Numbered from the stretch's first letter, positions 34,418-42,679 are shown. The stretch is DNA of 50,308 nt from Treponema sp. (GCA_017629095.1 JAGBXW010000032.1:1-50308); one strand, 5' to 3'. Numbers and translations are program-made. The notes: generated from the sequence alone by a model not told the origin.

Positions 34418-35494
34418 TTATTCTTTTGTTAAATCGATTTTTGAAATTTGTGTGTCGCGACCAACGTACAAATTTCCATCAGCAACAGTAATAAAGGCAG
34501 CCTGAGCTTTAAATCCAAAGGAACCGATTAAAGTGCCATTGTTTTCTATGAGGTAGATATTGTAGCGCCCAGAATCCTTTGTGAGGACACAAATCAAGTC
34601 GTTTGTGTCACATTCTTCAATGGCAAGAATATTTCCCTTCAGGGGGATTTCCTTTTTTTCAAGGAGATTGCAATCAACAATACCGATTCCTGTGCCACTG
34701 GCATAAAAAACACGGCTTTCGTCTTTGCTGAATTGCACAAGGACGGAATTCCTTTGGTCTTTTTCTAAATAAGTGTGGAATACAACCTTGTTCACTCCAT
34801 TTTTTTGCTGGGTAAGTACAAAGCGTTGTTGCTCAATGCCTGATACACATGCCAGCTGAGTTCCAGAAGGAGAAAGGGCTGTTCCTAAAATGATGGGATA
34901 GGTACTACCTCCTGGTTCAAAGGTTTGTACCAATTCTCCTGTAGGAGAAAAGGTGAAGATAATGCCATCTGCATAGCCCACCGCTGTTCCTGCAGGAGAT
35001 GAGGATATGGTGACAATAGGGGCGGAATGTTCAAACTGCCACAACTTTCCTGCTTCTTGGGTATATTGGGCAAGGCCGTAGCCACCAGGAGTAAAAAGAT
35101 ATATTCTATCTTCAACAAAAAAAGGAAAACCTGTTCCTTCCAGGTAGAAATCAGCTTGATTTGATGAAGATTCCAATTTATACACGGGGATTCTGGTGGA
35201 ATCGGGGGCATAGCTTGCTCGGTAAGAAGAAGAGATAGCTGCATGGAAGGGAAAACTTTCCATCAAAGTGATTTTTCCATCTTGGGTAAAATACCCCATG
35301 TTTTGACCTAGCAAAAAGGGCATTTGCAATGTGCTTGCATCAACAGCCTCTGTGTTTGGCTGGAGAACGGAAGTTGTCCATTGAGGTATCAGTTGTAATT
35401 CTTTGCTTAAAGTCCGAGGGGCAATGAAGATGTAAAGTATTAAAAAGCCGACACTTGCAGCAATAATGATATGAAGATTTGCTTTGATTTTCAT
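34418..35494 (-). CDS. Membrane-anchored beta-propeller-like protein
   Basis: The 358-aa protein has one N-terminal membrane segment (HIIIAASVGFLILYIFIA, residues 8-25), so the rest is probably periplasmic or surface-exposed. The remainder is made of repeated beta-blade units, for example SAPIVTISSSPAGTAVGYAD, LGTALSPSGTQLACVSG and VLVQFSKDESRVFYASG, as in WD40/PQQ-like propellers. No enzyme motif is visible. It lies 41 bp upstream of the degenerate M23 gene on the same strand, and the two probably act together at the envelope. The function is unknown. Confidence 0.75.
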   Translation of the reverse strand: MKIKANLHIIIAASVGFLILYIFIAPRTLSKELQLIPQWTTSVLQPNTEAVDASTLQMPFLLGQNMGYFTQDGKITLMESFPFHAAISSSYRASYAPDSTRIPVYKLESSSNQADFYLEGTGFPFFVEDRIYLFTPGGYGLAQYTQEAGKLWQFEHSAPIVTISSSPAGTAVGYADGIIFTFSPTGELVQTFEPGGSTYPIILGTALSPSGTQLACVSGIEQQRFVLTQQKNGVNKVVFHTYLEKDQRNSVLVQFSKDESRVFYASGTGIGIVDCNLLEKKEIPLKGNILAIEECDTNDLICVLTKDSGRYNIYLIENNGTLIGSFGFKAQAAFITVADGNLYVGRDTQISKIDLTKE

Positions 35495-35499
35495 TTTGT

Positions 35500-35540
35500 T
35501 ATGGTATAATAATAGTAGGAAATTGTAAAGAGAGGTGTAT
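35500..35540. promoter_or_regulatory. Overlapping divergent promoters, propeller gene and cdd
   Basis: TATAAT (35505-35510) serves as the -10 for cdd, with a GAGAGGTG ribosome binding site before ATG 35542. The same AT-rich stretch on the minus strand (TTATTATACC) is the only -10 candidate for the propeller gene, whose ATG lies 47 bp from the cdd start. Only one of the two could be used at a time. Confidence 0.6.
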
Positions 35541-35541
35541 C

Positions 35542-35970
35542 ATGGAAGAGAAATCACGGATTATTTCAGAAGAAAAATTTAAGGAGCTTTACGAAGCAGC
35601 CTGTAGTGCCGCCAAGAATTCCTATTCTCCTTATTCCCATTTTCCTGTGGGAGTAGCCCTGTTGATGGAGGATGGAGCAATTATAAAGGGTGCAAATATA
35701 GAAAACCGCTCCTTTGGCCTTACCAATTGTGCTGAACGAAGTGCCATCTTTACCGCCATGTCAGCAGGGTACCGAAGCTTTTTGGCTCTGGTGATTGTGA
35801 CTCCAGTCAGTGATTATCCTGTGGGACCCTGTGGAGCCTGCCGCCAAGTACTGACGGAATTTGCTCCGGGAGAAACTCCTGTGTGGTTTGGTCCAAAGTG
35901 GGAAAACATGGTCAAGACCACCTTAGGAGAATTGTATCCCTACGATTCCCTCCACGAGCTGGCTACCTGA
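35542..35970 (+). CDS. cdd: Cytidine deaminase
   Basis: The 142-aa zinc enzyme deaminates cytidine and deoxycytidine to uridines for pyrimidine salvage. It has the N-terminal SYSPYSHFPVGVALL, the zinc/proton-shuttle motif NCAERSAIF (Cys plus catalytic Glu) and the second zinc motif PCGACRQVL. The size is that of the small tetrameric form (about 130-140 aa). A consensus -10 and a GAGAGGTG ribosome binding site precede the ATG. It appears to be monocistronic. Confidence 0.95.
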   Translation: MEEKSRIISEEKFKELYEAACSAAKNSYSPYSHFPVGVALLMEDGAIIKGANIENRSFGLTNCAERSAIFTAMSAGYRSFLALVIVTPVSDYPVGPCGACRQVLTEFAPGETPVWFGPKWENMVKTTLGELYPYDSLHELAT

Positions 35971-36006
35971 TAAACCGATGTATGGAGCATATCTATCATT
36001 GTGCAG

Positions 36007-36072
36007 AAGGCTTGCAGGAATCAAACCTGTACCAAGGAATATTGCGAGTTATTTCATGTTCTTGCAAGCCTT
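36007..36072. other. Structured intergenic element with 14-bp inverted repeat
   Basis: AAGGCTTGCAGGAA (36007-36020) is repeated inverted at 36059-36072 (13 of 14 pairs), and a smaller CAGG/CCTG hairpin lies inside. On the minus strand the ends look like a 7-bp acceptor stem and a T-arm, but no D arm, TTC loop or anticodon arm fits, so I do not call a tRNA. It lies between cdd and the HTH-PTS gene, and could be an unusual terminator lacking a T-run, a small RNA or a decayed tRNA. Confidence 0.5.
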
Positions 36073-36148
36073 GACATAAAACGGTAAACAATGCAAAATA
36101 GAGGGAAATTCTGATAGATATTACAGTTCACAAACAGAGGTTAACCAC

Positions 36149-36799
36149 GTGATTGACGATATTCTGACCATAGATGAGGTTGCAAATTACCTGCGGGTAT
36201 CTGAACGTACTGTGTACGATTGGGCTCAGAAGGGAGAAATTCCTTCTGGTAAAATTGGTACCGTATGGCGATTCAAGAAAAGTGAGATTGAAAAGTGGGT
36301 AAATGACCGACTTTCTTCTAGTGCACGACCAGCTGCTCCTTCTAGCATTGTTCAGGTTCGGAATATTCTTTCTCCTGATAGAATTATGTTCTTGAATCAT
36401 TCTACAAAGCAGGATGCCTTGGTGGCCCTTTCTAATACTTTGGGGACAGCTCCTCAAATTAAGAATAGCCAAGAACTGACTACAGAAATTCTCAAACGAG
36501 AAGAGTTAATGTCCACTGCCATTGGTCGTGGAATTGCCATTCCACACGTTCGCTTGACTTCTGTAACAGATTTGGTTATGGCTGTGGGAATCAGTCGTAC
36601 TGATATTATTGATTTTCAGTCTATTGACGACACTCCTGTTCGCTTGCTGTTTATGATTGCAGCAGCTTACAATCAGCACTCCTACTACTTGCAGACATTG
36701 TCTTTCTTTAGCTCCCGATTAAAGAGTCATGAATTGCGGGAAAGCCTTTTGTCTGCTGAAACTCCCCTTGATGCCTATAATTTGTTGCTGAGTGAGTAA
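36149..36799 (+). CDS. Excisionase-type HTH fused to PTS EIIA domain (PtsN-like regulator)
   Basis: The 216-aa protein joins a MerR/excisionase-like DNA-binding domain (residues 5-52, LTIDEVANYLRVSERTVYDW) to a PTS EIIA of the fructose/nitrogen type (75-215). The phosphorylatable histidine is H133 in GIAIPHVRL. No EIIB or EIIC is encoded nearby, so it is probably a regulatory protein whose DNA binding responds to phosphorylation (inference). Translation starts at GTG 36149 with AGAGGTTAA upstream; no ATG lies in frame at the start. A strong terminator follows. Confidence 0.88.
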   Translation: MIDDILTIDEVANYLRVSERTVYDWAQKGEIPSGKIGTVWRFKKSEIEKWVNDRLSSSARPAAPSSIVQVRNILSPDRIMFLNHSTKQDALVALSNTLGTAPQIKNSQELTTEILKREELMSTAIGRGIAIPHVRLTSVTDLVMAVGISRTDIIDFQSIDDTPVRLLFMIAAAYNQHSYYLQTLSFFSSRLKSHELRESLLSAETPLDAYNLLLSE

Positions 36800-36868
36800 T
36801 TTAATCTGATTCAAATTGAAATACATACGTCAAAGGCTGGATATGAAATCTAGCCTTATAAAAAGAAA

Positions 36869-36912
36869 AGGGATTGCCAAGAAGTTTCCTTCTTGCAATC
36901 CCTTCTTTTTTT
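36869..36912. terminator. Rho-independent terminator between HTH-PTS and NptA genes
   Basis: AGGGATTGC pairs with GCAATCCCT, with an inner AGAAG/CTTCTT stem, followed by an eight-T run. It serves the plus-strand gene, and its A-rich left side could also serve the minus-strand transporter gene. Confidence 0.9.
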
Positions 36913-38572
36913 ATTTTGTCAGATAGAGAGCTTCTGAAATGCTGAAGGCTCGGTCGCCAATTTTTTCTAGCTGACGTACCAAGTCAATGTACAGCAACTC
37001 CGATTTTACGTCGGCACCACTTTCCAGCCGCTTTCGAGCCACCTTCTTTAAGTTTTTGCGGAACAAATCAATCTGATCTTCGATTGTCTTGGCTTCGCTT
37101 AACTTGTCTTCAGTAAGGTGTTTGTTAATATGCTCTCGGATAAAGAGAACAAATCGATTTACTAATTCTACGTAGGGGTCAAGGCGATCCAAGTCCTCCT
37201 GGGCAAAGGTCATCTTCTTTTCTACACTGCGGGAAAGAAGGAGGGAGACGCTGTGGCAGTCGTCGGTGATGGATTCCAGCTGAGCCACTACTTCCAGCAT
37301 CTGGGAAACATTGTTCCGCTGATTATCTGTCAGTGGCAAGTCCATGCAGTGCACCAGATACTGGGAAATTTCGTGATGCATTTGATCTGCGTAATCTTCA
37401 TCACGAATCTGTGCTAGCTTATACTCTTCTGTTGCAGCCATAGCTCGGTTGGTAAAAGAGTTTCGGATACGCTGGAACATTCTGATAACCACTTCTGTCA
37501 TGTCTGCAATTTCTTTTTCCACCAACAAAATTGCTCCTGCAGCCTGCTCTTTTTTGCCAGGTTGAGGCATTTCCAGATGATATTCGTCTGGAGTTTCGTC
37601 CTGCTTTGGCTTTACTAAACGCTCTGTCAAGGCGGCAATTTGGTTTACAAAGGGCAGGAAGATAAGGGTATTCACAGTGTTAAACACAGTGTGGAGCATG
37701 GCAATGTGGGTGGTGATGGTATTTTGGTCTACAGGACCAGGAACAATCATATCCACCAAGGCCAAAAGTCCCTTAAAGAAAATCACAGCCAAGATTGTTC
37801 CCGACACGTTAAATAGCACGTGTACCAAGGCTGCTCGCCGAGCATTTACCTTTGTACCGATAGAGGCAATGACTGCATCGATGGTGGTTCCGATATTACT
37901 TCCTAAAACCATTGCTGCAGCAAATTCCCAAGTTAACAAACCATTGTATGACATAGTCAGGATAATGGCTGTGGCAGCACTGGAGGAGTGAATAATCATG
38001 GTAATAACCAGTCCTGCCGCAACTCCTAAGAAGACACTTAATGCACCACTGTTTTGGAAGTTTGCAAGGAAGGACACATTGTCGGCACTGATTTCGGGCA
38101 TAATGGAAGAAAGCATATCCAGTCCCAAGAACAAAAGACCAAATCCCATTAAGGCTTCTCCAATAGCCTCTTTTTTTAGTCTTTTTACGGAAATCAGTAG
38201 GAAGCCAATACCAAACATGGGTATTGCAAAGGCAGAAATGTCAAACTTAAATCCAAAGAGAGAAACAATCCAAGCGGTGATGGTGGTTCCAATATTTGCA
38301 CCAAAGATAACACCTACAGATTGCTTAAGGGTCAAAAGTCCAGCGTTTACAAAAGATACAACCATTACGGTAGTTGCACTGGAAGACTGAATAATCATAG
38401 TAATAAACAGTCCTGTTAAAACAGCCAGAATTCTGTTTCCAGTCATTAATCCAAGAATCCGCTGAAGACCTTCTCCTGCAGATTTCTGGATTCCGTCACT
38501 CATCATCTTCATGCCGTACAGGAGCAGTCCTAGGCTACCAATGAGCTGAAACAAAAAAGATATAATGTTCAT
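36911..38572 (-). CDS. Na+/phosphate cotransporter with PhoU domain
   Basis: The 553-aa protein has about eight membrane helices with the duplicated Na/Pi-cotransporter motif, TMIIQSSSATTVM near residue 60 and TMIIHSSSAATAI near residue 190, which line the substrate path. From about residue 340 a cytoplasmic PhoU-like helical domain follows. The family (NptA/YjbB) moves phosphate with sodium, and YjbB exports it. The second motif has HSSS in place of QSSS. The gene is transcribed alone from the minus strand. Confidence 0.9.
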   Translation of the reverse strand: MNIISFLFQLIGSLGLLLYGMKMMSDGIQKSAGEGLQRILGLMTGNRILAVLTGLFITMIIQSSSATTVMVVSFVNAGLLTLKQSVGVIFGANIGTTITAWIVSLFGFKFDISAFAIPMFGIGFLLISVKRLKKEAIGEALMGFGLLFLGLDMLSSIMPEISADNVSFLANFQNSGALSVFLGVAAGLVITMIIHSSSAATAIILTMSYNGLLTWEFAAAMVLGSNIGTTIDAVIASIGTKVNARRAALVHVLFNVSGTILAVIFFKGLLALVDMIVPGPVDQNTITTHIAMLHTVFNTVNTLIFLPFVNQIAALTERLVKPKQDETPDEYHLEMPQPGKKEQAAGAILLVEKEIADMTEVVIRMFQRIRNSFTNRAMAATEEYKLAQIRDEDYADQMHHEISQYLVHCMDLPLTDNQRNNVSQMLEVVAQLESITDDCHSVSLLLSRSVEKKMTFAQEDLDRLDPYVELVNRFVLFIREHINKHLTEDKLSEAKTIEDQIDLFRKNLKKVARKRLESGADVKSELLYIDLVRQLEKIGDRAFSISEALYLTK

Positions 38573-38656
38573 GGCCTAAACATAATGAATGTTTTTTGTT
38601 TGCACAATATCTATTTTTGTTAGATTTTTGTTAAGATTCTGTGAGTTGATGAGACA

Positions 38657-38701
38657 AAATAAAAAAGGCTGGATAAAGGAAATGTTCCTTTTCTCCAGCC
38701 T
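38657..38701 (-). terminator. Terminator of the GltD-like gene
   Basis: On the minus strand AGGCTGGA pairs with TCCAGCCT around an inner AAAGGAA/TTCCTTT stem, followed by TTTTTTATTTTG. It lies 27 bp past the stop. Confidence 0.88.
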
Positions 38702-38728
38702 GTAACTATAACCCTTTATTGAACTATC

Positions 38729-39976
38729 TTAGCTTGCAGCCTCTTCGGTAGGCTTAAGAGGTCGTCCCTGCAAGTAGGCATCCATGGCATCCACGGCCTT
38801 CTTTGCAGTAGCAGCTGCTCGCACAACAGTATTGCTTCCCAAAACCACATCTCCTGCACCAAAGATTCCTTCCTTGGAGGACTGGAAGAATTCGTCCACC
38901 TTCAGCAAACCATTTTCGGTTACCACTAAGCCAGCAGTGGTTTGAGAAATCTTGTTCTTGGGCATCTGACTTACGGCAATGATGGTGGAGTCACTTTCTA
39001 CCTGAATGAGTTCATCCTTCAACCCAATAACCTTGTCATTTTCATCAAAAATGCTTTCCTTAAACACAGGTCCCTTTTCGGTAATGGAAACTACCTGCAT
39101 TCCGAACATGAATTGTGCACCGTCAAGTTTGGCGTACTCCACCTCGTGGTCGCTGGCGGCTACACGTTTTGCTCGTGCATAGAGGGTTACCTTTTCTACA
39201 CCGTGACGGAAAGCGGTACGAGCCACGTCCATGGCTACGTTTCCCATTCCCAAGATGGAAAGGCTCTTTCCCAATTTGTGACTAGCAGGATTCAAAAGAT
39301 AATCGATTCCAAAGTGAACATTGCTCAAGCTTTCTCCCTGAATTCCCAGCTTTTTAGGCCGCCATACACCAGTTCCAATAAAGATAGCCTTGTAGCCATC
39401 TCGGAACAGGTCGTCAATTTCTAGGGCTCCACCAATGGTGGCATCTGTTCTAATCTGAATGCCCATGGCCAAAAGCTTGTCTTCGTAGCGGTCCATCATA
39501 GAACGAGGCAGGCGGAAGTCTGGGATACCGTAGCGTAATACACCACCGATTCTATTTTTTGCTTCAAAAATAGTAACTTCATACCCTTTTTGTCGCAACA
39601 AAATAGCAGCAGAAATTCCTGCAGGACCACCACCAATTACTGCCACCTTAATTCCATTTAATTCTGCCATAGGAAGTTCTAATCTATCCAAGCAGGCATC
39701 GGAAATATAGCGCTCAATATTGGAAAAACGAATGGGAGCTTCTTTTTTATTCAAAATACAGTGACCTTCGCACTGACTGGCATGGTCACAAACAATGGAA
39801 CAGAACAAGGACATGGGATTGTTCTGAAACAGTATCTGGCCAGCTTCACGAATTTTGTTTTCCTTAAATAAGGAAATAACCTGTGGAATTGGGGTGTTAA
39901 TGGGACATCCCTGCATGCACAAAGGTTTCTTACAGTTGAGGCATCTATTTGCCTCGGTTGAAATATACAAAGCCAT
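38729..39976 (-). CDS. GltD-like FAD/NAD(P)-dependent oxidoreductase with N-terminal Fe-S domain
   Basis: The 415-aa protein resembles the beta subunit of glutamate synthase and related electron-transfer modules. Cysteines C12, C15, C20 and C24 (NRCLNCKKPLCMQGCP) and a second set (CSIVCDHASQCEGHC) bind two 4Fe-4S clusters. An FAD site (VIGGGPAGISAAILL) and an NAD(P)-binding site (LGMGNVAMDVARTA) follow. ATG 39976 is chosen because a perfect AGGAGGT lies before it; a longer frame reaches 40024 without such a site. No alpha subunit of glutamate synthase is encoded here, so it may serve another electron-transfer partner. Confidence 0.88.
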   Translation of the reverse strand: MALYISTEANRCLNCKKPLCMQGCPINTPIPQVISLFKENKIREAGQILFQNNPMSLFCSIVCDHASQCEGHCILNKKEAPIRFSNIERYISDACLDRLELPMAELNGIKVAVIGGGPAGISAAILLRQKGYEVTIFEAKNRIGGVLRYGIPDFRLPRSMMDRYEDKLLAMGIQIRTDATIGGALEIDDLFRDGYKAIFIGTGVWRPKKLGIQGESLSNVHFGIDYLLNPASHKLGKSLSILGMGNVAMDVARTAFRHGVEKVTLYARAKRVAASDHEVEYAKLDGAQFMFGMQVVSITEKGPVFKESIFDENDKVIGLKDELIQVESDSTIIAVSQMPKNKISQTTAGLVVTENGLLKVDEFFQSSKEGIFGAGDVVLGSNTVVRAAATAKKAVDAMDAYLQGRPLKPTEEAAS

Positions 39977-40031
39977 AAAAAGACCTCCTGATTTAAATTT
40001 ACGAGGAAAAATATTCCTTTCCATAAAAAGA

Positions 40032-40091
40032 CAGTCTTTTTTGTGATGTTAAAGACTGAATCTCTATGAGAGTATATTACAAATTTGTAAT
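40032..40091. promoter_or_regulatory. Hairpin and 16-bp palindrome upstream of the GltD-like gene
   Basis: CAGTCTTT (40032-40039) and AAAGACTG (40051-40058) form an 8-bp stem. A perfect palindrome, ATTACAAATTTGTAAT, lies at 40076-40091. Both sit in the 163-bp gap upstream of the oxidoreductase and downstream of the DUF2442 gene. The palindrome is a likely operator. Confidence 0.55.
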
Positions 40092-40139
40092 CAGTACAAT
40101 ATTTGTGAAGATGGTTCTGGCATATATTTTCCTCTTTAA

Positions 40140-40442
40140 CTATGCGGAAATATCTTTTGAATATTTAAAACTTTCTCGGTATAAGGTTTCTGGTGCTATA
40201 TCTATTTGGCCATCCATCCAGGATACAAAACCATGGGTTACCTGGGCCGTTTGTCTGTTTGCCTCATCTTTAAGTGGTAAAAAGGCACTGCCTTTATCTA
40301 ACAGGGTGGTAACATCAAAAAGTCGTGTTTCCCCTGTTGAAAAATCAATGAGCATAAAACCATCTTCTAAAAGTTTGATCGAACTTACTTCAATTTCTGG
40401 AGTTAGTTCCCCTGCATAGCATATCCCATCTTTAATATACAT
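40140..40442 (-). CDS. DUF2442 domain protein
   Basis: The 100-aa protein shows the DUF2442 pattern, including VTHGFVSWMDGQIDIAPETLY near the C-terminus (quoted in part: SWMDGQIDIAPETLY). Such proteins are often encoded next to a DUF4160 partner and have been proposed as TA components. No DUF4160 partner is visible: upstream lies 164 bp without a recognisable gene. A GGATGG ribosome binding site precedes ATG 40442. The role is unknown. Confidence 0.75.
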   Translation of the reverse strand: MYIKDGICYAGELTPEIEVSSIKLLEDGFMLIDFSTGETRLFDVTTLLDKGSAFLPLKDEANRQTAQVTHGFVSWMDGQIDIAPETLYRESFKYSKDISA

Positions 40443-40606
40443 GTTCCATCCTTATCATTCTCAAAACTAAATAAATATAGGAGCATTTTTCTGTATTTTA
40501 GTCTATTCTTGAATTGATTGTATGTCAATTCCTTCTGTATTTGTTGTAAGACCTGTTCTTGTGGCCACCAGTTCCCACAAGGTCTTCCTTTCGTTACAAT
40601 AATATT

Positions 40607-41953
40607 ATGTTTCCACCGCTTCCCCTTGAACCAGCCAAAACCCACGCCCTCGCCTTGATGCAAGAGCTTGATTCAAATCCTCTTTTTCAACAAGGACAGT
40701 CAGGCATGATGTTTGGAGTCCTTGTGTGTTATCATCCTGAAACTGAGGAAGAGGTGGTGCTTAAGGCCTTTTCTGGTCAGTATTTTGGTCAGTGGCTGGT
40801 GGAAGGCTGGGTTCCTCCCGTACTGAATGTTCAAGACTACCAAGCCCAAGTTCAGCAGGATGATGGAGCCATTCAACATTTAACTGTTCAGATTCAAAGT
40901 CTAGAAAAAGCCCTTTCTCAAAACAAACAAATGTCTTGCCCTGCTGGAGAAGATTCCTTGCTTTTAGAGCAGCTCCGAGCGTTGCGTCGCCGCCGCCGTC
41001 AGTTGTCAAACAAATCTCTTTTTGCAATTTACCAGCTCTATCAATTTCCCTGTGCTGATGGTGTTACCAGAGGCTTTGCTGATTTTTATCCCGATTTTTC
41101 TCAGGGAAATTTGCCTCCCACAGGAACAGGTGATTGCTGTGCCCCTAAGCTTATTGGTGCAGCCTTTTCCCAAGGGCTTGTTCCTGTGAGTCTTGCTGAA
41201 TTTTTTTATGGAGCTGCCACTGGCAACCGATGCCACAAGGAATTTTACCCACCCTGTGATGAAAAATGCGGCTTGGTGTTGCCTATTATGCTGGGCTTGG
41301 AAATTTTGTATCAAGATGATTCTATTGTAGTAGTAAATAAACCTGCAGGGCTCCTTTCTGTACCAGGACGGGGGGAAGAAAATCAAGATTGTGTGGTAAT
41401 TCGACTCCAGCGGCTTTTCCCTCACTGCATTGCCCAACCCTCTGTTCATCGCCTAGATCAAGACACCTCTGGCCTGTTGGTGCTGACACTGACTCAAGAA
41501 GCCCACCGAGAGCTTTCACGGCAATTTATGGTAGGTGAAGTGTACAAGGAATACCAGGCACTGCTACGAGGAAGGGTAGTGGCCAGTGGTTGGAATCATT
41601 TAGAGCTTCCCTTTCGGTTGGATGTGGATAATCGTCCTCGCCAAATTTACGATGAGGTTCACGGCAAGATTGGGATTACAGATTGGAAGGTCTTGTCCTA
41701 TCATCGTTGTAGCCCAGAAACTTCCCCAGACAAGGTGCTGACTCGTGTTTGCTTTGTACCACGAACAGGCCGTACCCACCAGCTTCGGCTCCATGCCATG
41801 CATGAAAAAGGTATTGGCGTTCCCATCCAAGGGGACCGATTGTATGGCCACCGTCTGCCAGGAGAGCGACTTATGCTCCACGCCTGTCTCCTCCGCTTCA
41901 CCCACCCAAAAACAAAAATGCCGGTGGAATTCATCTCACCGGCACCATTTTAG
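40607..41953 (+). CDS. RluA-family pseudouridine synthase with long N-terminal extension
   Basis: The C-terminal half (about residues 215-448) is a complete RluA-type domain: ILYQDDSIVVVNKPAGLLSV, the catalytic aspartate in VHRLDQDTSGLLVL, and RTGRTHQLRLHA. The N-terminal 210 residues carry a coiled-coil-like central segment and motifs such as ADFYPDFSQG; they match the longer RluA subclass and have no known function. Cysteines are frequent in this extension (GDCCAPK, CHKEFYPPCDEKC). I start at ATG 40607; a TTG at 40559 gives an implausible N-terminus. A TACAAT box ends 7 bp before the ATG, so the mRNA may be leaderless. Confidence 0.87.
   Translation: MFPPLPLEPAKTHALALMQELDSNPLFQQGQSGMMFGVLVCYHPETEEEVVLKAFSGQYFGQWLVEGWVPPVLNVQDYQAQVQQDDGAIQHLTVQIQSLEKALSQNKQMSCPAGEDSLLLEQLRALRRRRRQLSNKSLFAIYQLYQFPCADGVTRGFADFYPDFSQGNLPPTGTGDCCAPKLIGAAFSQGLVPVSLAEFFYGAATGNRCHKEFYPPCDEKCGLVLPIMLGLEILYQDDSIVVVNKPAGLLSVPGRGEENQDCVVIRLQRLFPHCIAQPSVHRLDQDTSGLLVLTLTQEAHRELSRQFMVGEVYKEYQALLRGRVVASGWNHLELPFRLDVDNRPRQIYDEVHGKIGITDWKVLSYHRCSPETSPDKVLTRVCFVPRTGRTHQLRLHAMHEKGIGVPIQGDRLYGHRLPGERLMLHACLLRFTHPKTKMPVEFISPAPF
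41908..41943 (-). terminator. Terminator of the HU-like gene, inside the rluA-type 3' end
   Basis: GCCGGTG (41920-41926) pairs with CACCGGC (41937-41943). On the minus strand the stem is followed by a T-rich run (ATTTTTGTTTTTG). The hairpin lies within the last codons of the convergent pseudouridine synthase gene, so coding and termination signals overlap. Confidence 0.8.
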
Positions 41954-41965
41954 TATTGTGGAAGT

Positions 41966-42679
41966 TTACGCCACGGTGACGATGGAGCTAATACTTGCAG
42001 TAAAGTAATGAGTTCCAGGCTTTGTCACCACGAAGACAGAATAGTCTCCGGCTGATACATCTGCAGGAATCGTGACATCTATGATGTTTGTTCCTGCCCG
42101 AGTGAACTTAGTCATACGTTTTTTCCCGTCTTCATTTTCCAAAAATACTCCTTGGGCAACGTCGTCCAAATCAAAGGAGAGGTTTTTTCCATGAAGACGC
42201 AAGGTCTTCCCTGCCACAAGAGAAAGTTCTGGACTTTCCTTTGCATTATCTTGCAGGGAGCAGAGGCGATACAACCGAGCCTCATTGGTAGCGTCTGGTG
42301 ACAACTGCTTGTATTTAAGCAGAGCACTGACCGCTTGCTTTGTGGCTTTGTTTACAGTGAATCCAATGTCCAGCTGGTGATTCTTGTGTCCTAATACAAA
42401 GGAATCTTGTATGCCAGAGCAGGTACCGCTTACCGTTGGATACACTTCTCCAATGGGAAACTCCACACTATAGCCTTCTGCCAGCTTATTTGTCATCACC
42501 GTACCCAAAACACTGAGCATGCCCACCATGTCGGCTTCGGTAAAACTTGAGTTATAACTGGTCATTTCTTTTGCCAGTTCCTGTATAGACATTTTTTGAG
42601 AACAACTGCTTCTAAAGCAGTAACCATCTTTTGTAGGATCATCTACAAGGGAATTTTTAACAGTCTTGATTTGCAACAT
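41966..42679 (-). CDS. HU-like DNA-binding protein with DUF4469 (Ig-like) domain
   Basis: The 237-aa protein has an N-terminal HU/IHF-like domain (residues 30-125: SIQELAKEMTSYNSSFTEADMV, then VEFPIGEVYP) and a C-terminal DUF4469 domain of Ig/TIG-like beta structure (LVAGKTLRLHGKNLSFDL to DYSVFVVTKPG). The basic arm typical of HU is replaced by a shorter loop, so DNA binding is inferred from the family and not from conserved contacts. It is divergent from the 22-bp repeat array and the restriction gene. Function unknown; chromosome organisation is one possibility. Confidence 0.78.
   Translation of the reverse strand: MLQIKTVKNSLVDDPTKDGYCFRSSCSQKMSIQELAKEMTSYNSSFTEADMVGMLSVLGTVMTNKLAEGYSVEFPIGEVYPTVSGTCSGIQDSFVLGHKNHQLDIGFTVNKATKQAVSALLKYKQLSPDATNEARLYRLCSLQDNAKESPELSLVAGKTLRLHGKNLSFDLDDVAQGVFLENEDGKKRMTKFTRAGTNIIDVTIPADVSAGDYSVFVVTKPGTHYFTASISSIVTVA

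Noticed and set aside
36007..36072. tRNA gene on the minus strand
   Set aside because: A 7-bp acceptor-like stem and partial T-arm can be drawn, but the T-loop lacks TTC, there is no D-arm GG and no 5-bp anticodon stem.
40403..40663. 86-codon minus-strand frame upstream of DUF2442
   Set aside because: No family match. It overlaps both the DUF2442 start and the start of the rluA-type gene. A decayed partner gene is conceivable but not supported.
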